64,000 nt of DNA, from positions 7,229,508 to 7,293,507 of the forward strand of contig OY744464.1 of NCBI GenBank assembly GCA_963556145.1, in the 5' to 3' direction. Source of the DNA: Hygrocybe punicea (taxonomy: Eukaryota; Basidiomycota; Agaricomycetes; Agaricales; Hygrophoraceae). A model generated the notes under the pieces. It saw nothing but the letters and a program-made list of their open reading frames with translations. It was not told where the DNA came from and ran no database searches. This document shows, one piece after another, positions 11,238 to 21,156 of this stretch. Positions within the stretch are counted from its first letter, which is position 1. Every line of letters begins with the position of its first letter. The translations under genes were made by a program, and so were the position numbers.

Positions 11238-12931
11238 AATACCAGTGAGGATGAGTCAGTTGTTGTCTGCAGTGTGGTAGTTGATAATCTGGGCACCCAG
11301 TCGGATATCTTTTGGGGGGTGAGCTCGAATCTGCAATAGCGGAATGTGATGCGGGTGAGGTTTCATGTAAATCAACGGTTTTAGTAAGACTCGGACATGT
11401 CACGCAACAATAAGTAACAAGTAACATTAAATTTATTGGAATATAGAATACTAGATAATCAAGCTGCTAATGATTGTAATGTTCGATGATTTGAGGGATT
11501 TAAATGAGAGAAGTTTGTCAGAAAGAAAAAAGAAATAAAGGGATAGGTAAACGAGTGACTCCAGTTAGTGGTATCCTTCTCAATAATATTTTCAAGTTGT
11601 TTCAGATGGCGAAAGAGCGAGGCTTGTAAGACGGGGCCCAGATGTTGCTGTAGTATCGTTGCCCATCTTTGATGAGTGTGCGGGTGTATGAGAGAGTGAA
11701 ATCAGAGTCGGCCGGCGCCTGTTGTGCAACACTGGTGGCGGCCACATCTATATCCATGGGGATCGGCTCAGCGGTTGGGAGAATGGCAGTGGTGGTATTG
11801 CTGGTAGATGGCTCGGGCTGAGTATGCTCATTATTGGCATGCAGGTTTGCCTCAGGTTGGGTGTCATCGTCAGGTAAGAACACTACATGTTTCCGTGAGC
11901 CGGTATGCAGAAATTAAGCATATGGTGACTTACAAGGCTCGGGCTGGGCTGGGCTGGCACGACGAGATTCTATAATATCACGGGCACGTTTTCGTGACGG
12001 CTTGCTGCTACTCTGAGACTTCACTACTCCGGGTCATTCAATGCCAAAATCAGAATGATAAAATAGACATGAACAAACCAGGAATCAATCCATCGCCGTC
12101 AATGCTTGACCCAGAATCAGACAAGGAGCGCTTCCTCTTGCCTGCTGTTCAAACAAAGCAAAGAAATCAAAAACTCAAATGCGATTTGAATTGTATCACT
12201 AACCAACATTAGAGGGCTTTTCCGTCGGCTTCAAGTTCTGGATGGCCACCGTTCTTGTTTTCTCCTTATGCTTCACACGTGCTGACTTGGACTCGATGAC
12301 TGGAGCTATGTCGGAGTCAGCATCGCTACCTGCGCTGGACTCATTTGATTCGTTGTCGTCTTCAGATAAGCCATCACTATCAGATTTGCTGTTGTCCGAG
12401 TTAGATTCAGCCCAACTCTCATACACCTGAGGTCTGATGCGTTTCGAGAATGCTGAAAAAAAAATAAGTCATTTCATTGTTTCAATTGTGTTCAGAACAT
12501 ACTGAAGAAAATCTTGGAATCGTCAACACGTGCTTTGGGTCTTCCCTTGAAGTCAAAGAAATCTTCACCAGTTGGCGCACGGCGAAGAGAAACTGAATTA
12601 AGCTTCCTCCCTTCCTTGCTCAGGAGAGTAAACATTAATTTGGAACCAGGAGAGCATTCGTCGTTGAACTGGAATGGAACTGGTAGGAGTTTTCGGAGCC
12701 AATGCTCGCATTTGTCAGCAGTCCAGTTTCGTCCAAACTTTAAGTGTCGGTCTTGATTGGCTCGCACCGCTGTAGTAGTTGTGCCTGGTCAGTCACGTGA
12801 TCAGGTTCCCACGGTTTGACCTAGTCAGTAGCCTTCCAGATGTAGTAGTCAGTCCATCCTTCCTATCCAGTCGACCTTTCCCTCGAGTCCTGCGTGAGCC
12901 CCCGGAGTGGTACCTCGGTACCACTCCAACG

Positions 12932-12947
12932 TGGTGATGAGAGTGTT
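12932..12947 (+). promoter_or_regulatory. Primer-binding-site-like sequence of TRIM copy 1
   Basis: TGGTGATGAGAGTGTT begins three bases after the 5' LTR and starts with TGG, the complement of a tRNA CCA end. The same 16 bases occur at the matching place of the second TRIM (complement of about 62579-62595). The primer tRNA was not identified. Confidence 0.7.
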
Positions 12948-14610
12948 CTTCGACCCACGCTTCTCTTTTTCTCATGGTTTTCCCACTTCTTACATTTTTT
13001 CTCGCGAGACAACTTTTTCCGGCCTCACCACCCCCCAAATTTTCACTTTCCCTAGACCCAGCTATGTCCACACGACCCCCCGCAACTTCGTTCGACGTTC
13101 CGGAGCCCCGCGTTCCCCATCAGGATCCCACATGGCCCGCTACTGCGAGTTTTGGACAACCCAACGAAAATCGCATCGCCGCCGCGCGGACCCCGTTTTT
13201 TTCATGCACCCCGGACCCAAAATGCACGCGTTCGACTCCCTGCACCCTTGGCTCATCTGCCAGAACCCCCCGTCGCGCCTCGTCGTCTCAAACGAACCGC
13301 CCCGCACCTTTTGGTCGCCCCATGGATCTGCCACGTCACCATTGTTAGACCCCCCGTTTCTCGTCACCCCCACCCTTACACGGACCCATTCGACTCCCCG
13401 CACACTCGTTCCGCTAGCCAGAACCCCCCGTTCCCATTCGTCGCCCCAAACGAGCCCCGCCGCTCTATGGACACCCCAGCGAACTCCCACGTCAGCATTC
13501 CGCGACACCGTCTCCCGTGGATGCCCACCCCAACCCACGCTCATCCAACCCCACGGACCCTCGTTCGACGTACTGGAGCTCCGCGCTCGCCTACGCCACC
13601 TCGAATTCACGGTCGCAGACCTTTTTGGCCACACCACGGATCCGTCGCGCCCCCCCGTTGGACCCCCGTTCTTTCGTGTACCCCAGCATCACACGGACCC
13701 ATTCGACCTCCCGTGCCCTCGTTCCACCGGCCAGGACCTCCCGTCCCCCTCCATTGCGCCAAACGAGCCCCCGCCGTCGATTCCAGACACCCGGGCCACG
13801 CGCCACGTCACCATCGCGCGGCCCCATTCTGCCAACATACCCAGCCCCGGATCGACTCACGAAGCTCGCGGCCCACTCGTTCACCATCCCGGAGCACCCC
13901 ACCTCGATCCAATACCACCGTGCCCACCGTTCCCAGACCCCCACCGCGTTCCGCCACGTCACCATCTCTCGGCCGGATTCTTGCACCATACCCGGCTCCT
14001 TGAGCCCTCGTTCAGCTCCCCGCAACCTCGTTCTCAACCCTGGCGACTTCCCCGACCCGTAGGGACCCAAACGAGTCACCGCCGCGACCACTTAGCACCC
14101 CAGCGCTAGTCCCCTCATATCGAGAATCCCCGATGCCACCGCATGGCCCAATGCACCCGTATGCTTTCCCTTTCCCCCGTTTACACCGTACCTTGTCCCG
14201 TCCTATCCCCTTTCCCCACCCTCGACATTTATTGGATATTCGACCTATCTACGAACCATCACTGCTCGACAGCACCGTACCTATTTACTTTCGCACGAAC
14301 CACCCAGTCTATTTTCGGATCACAAGAACTCACACCCTGGGCTACAAGAACTTATGGTTTTGAACGTTTTTATCCTACCCTGCGATGTGAGTCCCAGAGG
14401 CATTCGAGGATGGAGGAGCAGAGCAGAGTTACAGTTTGGTCATCTACCACCCCCAACGATCTTGGAGGACGATACGGTCCCGCCTCACGTGTAAGGCCCG
14501 GGGCATCGTGAGGGACTGGGAGTCGTGACTGGAGAGTTTTTTTCTTGGTCAGTTTTGTTTTGCTTTTTGTTTTCTTTTAGTAGCGGTATGGTGACGAGGA
14601 CGTCACCATG

Positions 14611-14624
14611 AGGAGGAGGGGCAC
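14611..14624 (+). promoter_or_regulatory. Polypurine tract of TRIM copy 1
   Basis: AGGAGGAGGGGCAC lies directly before the 3' LTR. The second TRIM has GAGGAAAAGGGGCACT at the equivalent place (minus strand, about 59284-59300). This fixes the element's direction as plus here and minus there. Confidence 0.7.
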
Positions 14625-15590
14625 TTGTAGTAGTTGTGCCTGGTCAGTCACGTGATCAGGTTCCCACGGTTTGACCTAGTCAGTAGCCTTCCAGATGTAG
14701 TAGTCAGTCCATCCTTCCTATCCAGTCGACCTTTCCCTCGAGTCCTGCGTGAGCCCCCGGAGTGGTACCTCGGTACCACTCCACCGCTAGCTGATAGTTC
14801 TCAAACTTCAGAATCTGATTCTTGTCTGGGGCTTTCTCTTGGTTCGGTTCACCGTGTTTCTGTTTAATAGCCTGAGTTAGCATTCTCATGTGTTTCATAT
14901 TGTAACGGACGCACATCAAGACTGGCTGGAATGCAAACAACTGCCGAGACACCCACCATATTCTCACTAGTACTCTCGGGTCCATGAGCAGTCTCAAAAA
15001 TAACAGGCACCTGAGGTCAGAGTTAAGCATCATCTATGAGTGCATTCACTTACCTTATCCTTCCTTCGGAGCCCATCATTGGTCTCACGTTGAGCATCCT
15101 TCAAAGGCACCAGTATTTTGTCGCCACCAAGCTTAGTCCCAACAACTTCCCTGATGATTGAAGCAATCCCTTGAGGACTACGACGACTGTTGTGTTTACT
15201 GTGACCATGTCCGCATTCCCTACAAGTGACAGGGAGATTGGGATCGCGAAGCTGTGACGTGTCTTCTGAGTATTTTTCACATTCGCAAGTTTCCCCACTC
15301 TTGACTTTAGCCGTACAGGGGCCAGATGCCTCGTCAACTTTAACACCCTGCAATGTCCCAGAACCCGAAGTCAGATCCTCCTTGGTTGGAGGTTTAACAT
15401 CAAGCTTGATGTCACTGCCAGTACCCGCATTGACTGACTGTCGAGGCTTCACCTTGGAGGACTTAGATGACGATTTTTTACCCGAGGTCATGCCAGTGAC
15501 AGTAAACAAAGGTGGGTAAAGTTGTTTCGTCCAAACACCAAATAAATCTTGTTTGCTTACAATATCGTTCGATAGTTTGCGAGAAATTAA

Positions 15591-17647
15591 TTACATTTCA
15601 TCTTGAATATACATCATAACACTCAATGCTTGACACCATAATTCAGCCCGTGGTCTCCAAATGTCATCAGGCAACAGGATGGTCAGTTCACCTTTTCCTC
15701 GTCTCCCAGCCCGAATGACTTCGCTTGCAGGGTAATTATCCCACTCATCTGGCCTGATACCAAAATTAGAAGGCAGGATGTGGGATTCCTTGATGCGATC
15801 AAGGGATTCACGAAACACAAACAAATGTTCTGGGGATCGGAATGGATGCTCGTGGTGCGGGACCTCAACGCCTTCATGACGGACATTTGAGCGCTGATCT
15901 TGATGAATTTTATTTGCCGTTTCAGCCATTTCGTTTTCATCTAGATGGCCAGCACCTGTCTGCCCCGGTTGTCGGTGGATCTCCTGACCTGCGACACTAT
16001 AATGTTCTTCGAGAATAGCTGGATCCACGTCATCGTAGTTGTCATATACGCCATCTTCGGTAAAGCCGAGAAAACGAAGATCCTGAAATGTTGTTAGTTT
16101 TATATTGGTTTAAGATATCTCACGTACATCAGGACTCTTGTCATGGGTAGCTTTTCCAGATATCGGATGACTATTCCATTCATTCCGAAATATGTCACAA
16201 TCAGTATTGATGTGATTGAGAAAAAGGAAATGAAGAAGCCATAAATGGTGCGGGTTATTTCGATCCAGATGATGTAAACGCTCAAGACGCAAGAAAAATG
16301 CCTTCCATCGACGGCAAAACTGTGTCCCAACTTCAACCCACAGCCGCTCAATGCGAGTATTTCGAGTTGATCTACGTCAATTAATGAGTGTAAAACATTG
16401 AAAATAGATATATACATTATGATACATACGACCCCCACAGGAATGATCCACGTTTTGGACCTTTTCGCATGATCATATAGACAGATACTAGCGTGTTTTC
16501 ACCACCTCGATCACCTCGAACACGAGAAGGACAACCATACTCCTCAACTGCTGACAGAAATACATTGAGCACAGTGCTGGCACGGTTATTAGTACTGGCA
16601 TGCAAGGCGACAACCTGCGTAGGCTTTCAGTATCATCCTAGTTCATAGATATTGTAGTTTCAACTTACAGTTCTGCAATAGCCGTCAATAAAGCCATGGA
16701 TTACAATCCCCCATGCAATGAGTTTGTGATGGCCATCACAATGCCATACACCGTTTGGGCGCTTGACTTTGTATTTGGTTCGTTTCAAGATCCGTCGTTC
16801 TCGCAAAACTCGTCCTGTGGCATCAACACGCTTAATAGACTGAATGACACGGCGTCGTTGAACTCGTAGACCGTGACGACGTAGAAATCCAACAAGGTAG
16901 CGAATGCCCGAATCAGGCTTAGAAGCCTTGAAAATCTTGATGAGGCGGTCGAGATCTTGATTGCTGAGTGCCGAAAATGCCCGAGCCATGCCATGTTTCT
17001 CCAGGTTGTGCCGAAGGGTGTGCCGATGCATTCCAAGCATCCTTGCAAGTGCACTAATTGCGATCTGACGGTGCGGAGCCATGGCCTCTTGAAGGTAATT
17101 CAAATTGACTACTTTTCGAGGGCGGCCACGCTGACCAGTGTGAATAACAGTCACAGGCTCGACGTGGTTAACGTGAGCATCATCACTGTTCAGGGTTCAG
17201 TTCCAAGACAGCGCGAAGCACAATGACTCACCTTGTTCCATCAATACGCTCAGCGGCACGCAAAACATCCACTAATAGCTCTGCAAGAGCGGTGGCACAG
17301 CTTGCAAACCAGTTTTGAGGTAGCAAGAATTCATGGTCATTTTCAAGGGCCTCGAGGATAGGTATCATATCATTAATGATGGTGGATGCATGGTGGTTGA
17401 GACGAACAGGGTCGAAATTCTCTTGTTGAAGAATTGCGGATATGTGAGCGTAGGAGTCACTCATGATGGCATGTGCAGCCTCGATGTTTACAGGCCATGG
17501 ATGACCATGCTCAACGACAGGAAGGCCGGGGAACAGCATGGTGAGAATGTTAACAAACGTGTTTTGGCGAGACAATGAACTTGGAATTTCAAAGCCCGAA
17601 ATTTGTCGACCTCGAACACCATGACTAGCGTACAAGTTCAAAGACAC
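15591..17647 (-). CDS. Integrase-core (DDE, rve-like) protein
   Basis: Predicted DNA strand-transfer enzyme related to retroviral-type integrases, of a stand-alone family common in agaricomycetes. Five exons hold phase: 17647-17232, 17185-16669, 16614-16430, 16371-16128 and 16082-15591, giving 617 residues with no defect. The N-terminal third is helical. Then come the basic GQRGRPRKVVN and a helix-turn-helix-like segment (ISALARMLGMHRHTLRHNLE). The catalytic core shows D in WHCDGHHKLIAWGIVIHGFI, D in RVRGDRGGEN and E in RNTRIERLWVEVG. The C-terminus (QTGAGHLDENE, GRRGKGELTILLPDDIWRPR) matches the family's tail. It may be an active transposase or a domesticated copy; no clear element ends were fixed. 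Its 5' end overlaps the first exon of the divergent BTB gene. Confidence 0.88.
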
Positions 17648-18606
17648 CAGAAATACTACATTTCATCCGGAACGGACATTTTCAGAGTACGTGTCTGATA
17701 ACATAGTACAATCGCCGCCTCACACATTGGAAATTCATACTAGGTGGAGGATACACTTTACAAAATACACCGGGATCAACTTGTCGCTGTCTCAACTATA
17801 TTCGCAGATATGTTTGTGTCTGGTATCCCGAATCATAGCGAAGGTGGCTCCATGGATGGTACAAGCGATGACAAGCCAATCCTCCTCTCACACTGCACCT
17901 GTCAAGAGTTTGACTACCTACTTACTTGGATGTATCCGGCCATGTATTTCAATCACCCCTCCAACATATACAATACTAAGTGTTTTTTTACAGGGGATTC
18001 GATGGTGCATTGAGGACTGTCGAACGTTTTGTTGCCATACTCAAATTAGCTGATTGCTATGATATGAAACAAGCAAAAACTTACGCACAAACGGGCATAG
18101 AGAGCCTTTATTGGTTGGGTGAGAATGACGTATATTTGATGGAGCTTTCTCGTCTGCATCGCGTCGACAAGTGGTTTGAAGATGCCTTCCAAAATTTAAT
18201 TTACCGGCGTCTGACATCATTCACAACTGCGGAAATTGATACGATTGGCTTTCGAACCATGGTAGCAATCGCAAAGACAAAGGACGCACTCGATGAACAC
18301 CGAAAAATCCTTGCCAGATTCCCCCCGCCCATTCAGCATTCAAACCTGTGTTCGGGTTTGAATCGCAATCGTTGCAAAGAGGCCTACGAAGAGTTATGGT
18401 GGAAACACGTTGGAAAAGCATTGCTAGATCCGAACTTACCTGTCCGGTTCTGGAAAGTCCCCGACGTCCTGGACGGAATCAGATGTAATAACATGGGTGA
18501 AGGGTGCATTGAGAAAACCTGGGCATCGATCAAGGGCTCGCCGGTGCTGGAGATGGATGAGCAGATTATCCGAGAAGCCCTCGACAAACTGAGGAGGACG
18601 GCTTAA
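17621..18606 (+). CDS. BTB/POZ domain protein
   Basis: Fungal BTB/POZ protein; such domains mediate dimerisation and often link targets to cullin-3 ubiquitin ligases. Three exons hold phase: 17621-17686, 17744-17931 and 17994-18606 (introns 57 and 62 nt), for 288 residues. Start ATG 17621 (MTSVQVQRHQKYYISSGTDI). BTB core: FRVEDTLYKIHRDQLVAVST, IFADMFVSG, then DKPILLSHCTCQEFDYLLTW. Next come GFDGALRTVERFVAILKLAD and CYDMKQAKTYAQTGIESL, and a tail with a possible Cys pair region. No defect is seen. The first exon overlaps the first 27 bases of the divergent integrase gene, so one of the two starts may be misplaced. Host gene or transposon cargo cannot be decided from sequence. Confidence 0.85.
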
Positions 18607-18665
18607 TTGGTAGCGTGTTTGTATCACTTATATCTATTGCTACCTCTATGTATAACTCAATTTGT

Positions 18666-19480
18666 GGTCACCCGAAACCGCGGTCGCGGCCGCGGCGAAT
18701 AAATGTACAGTTTTTGCAGCATACTCGACGCCGCCGCCAGTGGGTGGTCGCGCTCGTGGTCATGGTTGTCGCCCCGCTGCTGCTGCCAATTGTGGCATGG
18801 CGACATCCCGGTGCTGCTGCTGCTGGCCTCAGTTGGCGGTGGTGATGGCCAACATCGTCCCACGGTCGTCGCTGCCAGTGGGTGGTGGGTCGTCGTCGTC
18901 GTCGTCCTGCTGCTGCCGCCAGTTGGTGGTGGTGACAGCGGTCGACGTCGTCGTTGTCTTGCTTGCTGCTGCCAGTTGGCAATGCTGGTGGCCACCGCCA
19001 TTGTCGTTGCCCTCCTTGCTGCGGCCAGTTGGCAGTGCTGGTGGCCGCCGTCATCTTGCTGCTGCTAGTTGGGAGCGGTCGTGGTTGCAGTTGTTGTCGT
19101 TGTCGTTGTCCGGCTGCTTCTGCCAGTAGGCAGCGGTTGTAGTTGCCGCCGTCCTGCTGCTGCTGCCGGTTGGCCGTGGTGGTGGCATCGTCTTCTATGC
19201 GCCGTCCTGCCCTGGTTGGGGATGGTGAGGCAGTTGGAGACGTACCTTATCAGCCCGGGTGGTCTCACACCTCTCCTTGTCGTTTCTTGTCGACGCCGTC
19301 TTCTCTGTTGCCGTGTTGTCGTGCCGTGTTGTCGTGTCTGTGGTCAAACGTCAGTGGCGAAAATCGCTAAGTCAGAACTGACCAAAAGTGGCAAGTGACA
19401 ATGTTTGGCACTCCATTTCGCCAAACTTTGCCAAATGGTCCGTGCGCGACCACAAAACATATATAAGTCCAACACATATT
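18666..19480. repeat. GC-rich inverted-repeat arm plus GTC/GTT-rich repeat
   Basis: 18666-18730 is the right arm matching 10011-10075. From 18730 to about 19340 runs GTCGTCGTTGTC- and TGCTGCTGCC-type simple sequence that gives long but meaningless frames on both strands. 19360-19475 (TTTGCCAAATGGTCCGTGCG, then ATATATAAGTC) is nearly identical to 53843-53960, so this is a dispersed repeat with a TATA-like motif at its end. 19480-19690 is AT-rich with no gene. Confidence 0.7.
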
Positions 19481-19689
19481 TACGGTATTCCTCCATCTTT
19501 TAGTGACTTAACAGAACCGTAATAACAATGTATTAGTACTATTGTAAATATATTATAGCCTAATCAAAATTATTTAATTATTTGCCTCATGCAATGAATA
19601 ATTATTAAGAATATTATATATAGCATTTCTTCACCTTGTAAAATTCTCACTGAATTGCCCGCAAAAATAGGATCACCAGTGCAATTTAG

Positions 19690-19853
19690 AGAACTTTTTT
19701 ATGTGCTTTTACCTACTTTTACAAGAGGTTTGACCTTTTACAGGATAAGGGACTCGGCCTGGAAAAGGTGAAGCTCTTTTCACCTTTTCCACCTTTTTCC
19801 CCTTGGAAAAGGTGCAAAGGGCCCAAAAAGGGGATATGTAGTTTTACTGATGA
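19690..19853 (-). repeat. Poly-pyrimidine MITE-like repeat (family P), copy 2
   Basis: Reversed copy: the complement starts CATCAGTAAAACTACATATC and continues CCCTTTTTGGGCCCTTTGCA. It contains GGAAAAGGTG / CACCTTTTCC inverted repeats. Confidence 0.6.
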
Positions 19854-19856
19854 GTA

Positions 19857-20036
19857 GCATACCATGTCACACAGTATCTTGAAAGTACTTGACAAGTATA
19901 CTAAATATCATTACCATAACATTCAACATGGTATTGTAACAGTATTCAGACATAAACTACAATACTTGTGCTCAAATTCATCTGAAGGTATGAAGGCAAA
20001 TGAGACTTATACCTTTTCAATAACATCAAGCCTTTT
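19857..20036 (+). repeat. 180-bp repeat, also reversed at 29785-29972
   Basis: ACAGTATCTTGAAAGTACTT to GCCTTTTGTTTCACT; the copy at 29785-29972 looks almost identical in reverse complement. Small open frames inside are shared for that reason alone. Confidence 0.85.
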
Positions 20037-20493
20037 GTTTCACTACTTTTACTTTATTTACAGCAAAGTACTGTATAGTTTGGATAGAATACTTGCAGCC
20101 TAAGATGAATCAAAGTATTAAACCAGTAAGGAAGTTGGGCCACTTTTACTATTAGGATACCTTTTGAATCCTATCAAGATACAGTGTGAAATAGTATAGT
20201 ACTGTTGCCATATTGTGGATTTAAGATACTGTGTCAATACTTTTAAGATACTTTTATTATAATAAAAGTACTGAAACAGTATCTTAAAAGTATTGACACA
20301 GTATCTTAAATCCACAATATGGCAACAGTACTATACTATTTCACACTGTATCTTGATAGGATTCAAAAGGTATCCTAATAGTAAAAGTGGCCCAACTTCC
20401 TTACTGGTTTAATACTTTGATTCATCTTAGGCTGCAAGTATTCTATCCAAACTATCCAGTACTTTGCTGTAAATAAAGTAAAAGTAGTGAAAC
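20037..20493. mobile_element. Near-perfect hairpin element, 457 bp
   Basis: Left arm about 20037-20251 and right arm about 20280-20493 are reverse complements with only one or two mismatches seen (GTACTGTATAG against CTATCCAGTAC). The ends read GTTTCACTAC / GTAGTGAAAC. It is absent, with an exact junction, from the matching composite at 29.65-29.97 kb. Confidence 0.9.
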
Positions 20494-20496
20494 TAG

Positions 20497-20630
20497 TGTT
20501 GCCACAGCTCGGTCTGGCTCGGCTCGGCTACGGCTAACAACGGTTAACCCATATATGGGTTGTTAGCCGGACCGGACCGTTGTGGCAACGGCTAAGCCGC
20601 GGCTAACCGTCCAAAAAAGGAAATTTGTCA
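20497..20630. repeat. GGCTAACGG-rich repeat (family G), copy 1
   Basis: Starts TGTTGCCACAGCTCGGTC and consists of CGGCTAACGG-like units in both orientations, with an ATATAT-centred palindrome (AACCCATATATGGGTT). The related copy is 29652-29783 in reverse. Confidence 0.7.
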
Positions 20631-20681
20631 GGTGACCCAGGTTGGCCAGATCTGTTGTTTGTATTTACCGTTTTGTTCATT

Positions 20682-21063
20682 GCTCACCCGTACAAAGTAC
20701 AAGTGAGCATTCCCCGACTCATCGTTCGCCTGTACAAAGTACTAGCGAGCTTTTATCTTGGCTCAGATGCGCCCTAACCTCTTGGCTCAGAGACTCTTGC
20801 ATTCCATCGTTGTTCGTCTTGGCTCAGACTTGCCCTAACTTCTTGGCCTCCGAGACTCCTTCATTCCATTCTCGCTCGCCTGTACAAAGTACAAGCGAGC
20901 TCCAGCCTCCAGGCGTGTCTTGGCTCGGGTGCTTTCCCATCGCTCTAGCCATTCTCGTTCACCTGTACTGAGTATCAACAAGCTCCACGCTCCCATTGGC
21001 CTTGGCTCAGGTGCTCCCATTGGTCAATCTATTCTCGTTGGCCCGTACAGTGTATCAGCGAGC
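20682..21063. promoter_or_regulatory. Five 27-bp palindromes upstream of the 21157 gene
   Basis: Positions 20682-20708, 20724-20750, 20874-20900, 20957-20983 and 21037-21063. Copies 1 and 3 are near-perfect: left arm GCTCGCCTGTAC, spacer AAA, right arm GTACAAGCGAGC. The others keep arm ends and a GTAC-like core with changes. Between them CTTGGCTCAG recurs. They occupy the 475 bp before ATG 21157, so they may be a protein-binding array, or remnants of tandem duplication. Confidence 0.7.
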
Positions 21064-21156
21064 TCTTTGACTTCGTCTTTCACCGCTCCTTTGCATCCCT
21101 ATCCGTGTGTATCTTTTTTTTTGCACCTATTCTATTAACCCAAATACTGCTGTCAG

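Larger units (their letters stand above)
12771..14783 (+). mobile_element. TRIM (short non-autonomous LTR retrotransposon), copy 1
   Basis: LTRs of 158 bp at 12771-12928 and 14626-14783 look identical base for base; each begins TGTAGTAG and ends CACTCCA. The target duplication is CCGC (12767-12770 and 14784-14787; a 5-bp ACCGC reading is also possible). Three bases after the 5' LTR is a primer-binding-like TGGTGATGAGAGTG, and just before the 3' LTR a purine run, AGGAGGAGGGG. There is no gag, protease, reverse transcriptase or integrase. The interior is strongly C-rich and G-poor on the plus strand, with degenerate repeats such as CCAAACGAGCCCC and CCACGTCACCAT. A 400-codon open frame from 12907 reflects this composition. 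Identical LTRs imply a very recent insertion, using enzymes from elsewhere. Confidence 0.92.
11602..15509 (-). pseudogene. TE-associated agaricomycete protein (WL.KLLP type) split by a TRIM insertion
   Basis: Protein of unknown function resembling a family often seen near agaricomycete transposons. Exons fit phase: 15509-15054, 15010-14915, 14871-14784 continuing after the insertion at 12766-12503, then 12452-12204, 12141-12079, 12026-11934 and 11882-11602. Leaving out the 2 kb insertion, the frame is unbroken for 529 residues. Seen in order: a Lys/Ser-rich start; a cysteine cluster (CTAKVKSGETCECEKY, CRECGHGHSKH); IIREVVG...RETNDGLRRKDK; the core RHLKFGRNWTADKCEHWLRK with LLPVPFQFND; then acidic Ser/Asp and Lys/Arg-rich disordered tails. 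The insertion sits between YQLAV and RANQD in exon 3 with a 4-bp target duplication. The ATG is 82 bp beyond the stop of the integrase gene on the same strand, so the two may form one mobile unit. As it stands it cannot give the full protein unless the element were spliced out. Confidence 0.8.

Noticed and set aside
12907..14109. 400-codon open frame as a real protein gene
   Set aside because: It starts inside an LTR, lies in C-rich repeats, all three plus frames are long and open, and there is no domain. Composition explains it.
18657..19398. Overlapping long frames on both strands in GTC-rich DNA
   Set aside because: Simple-sequence translation (Ser/Val/Cys or Arg/Thr runs) in every frame.
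19864..20103. Small protein shared by 19.86 kb and 29.95 kb
   Set aside because: The identity comes from a dispersed DNA repeat; AT-rich, no domain.
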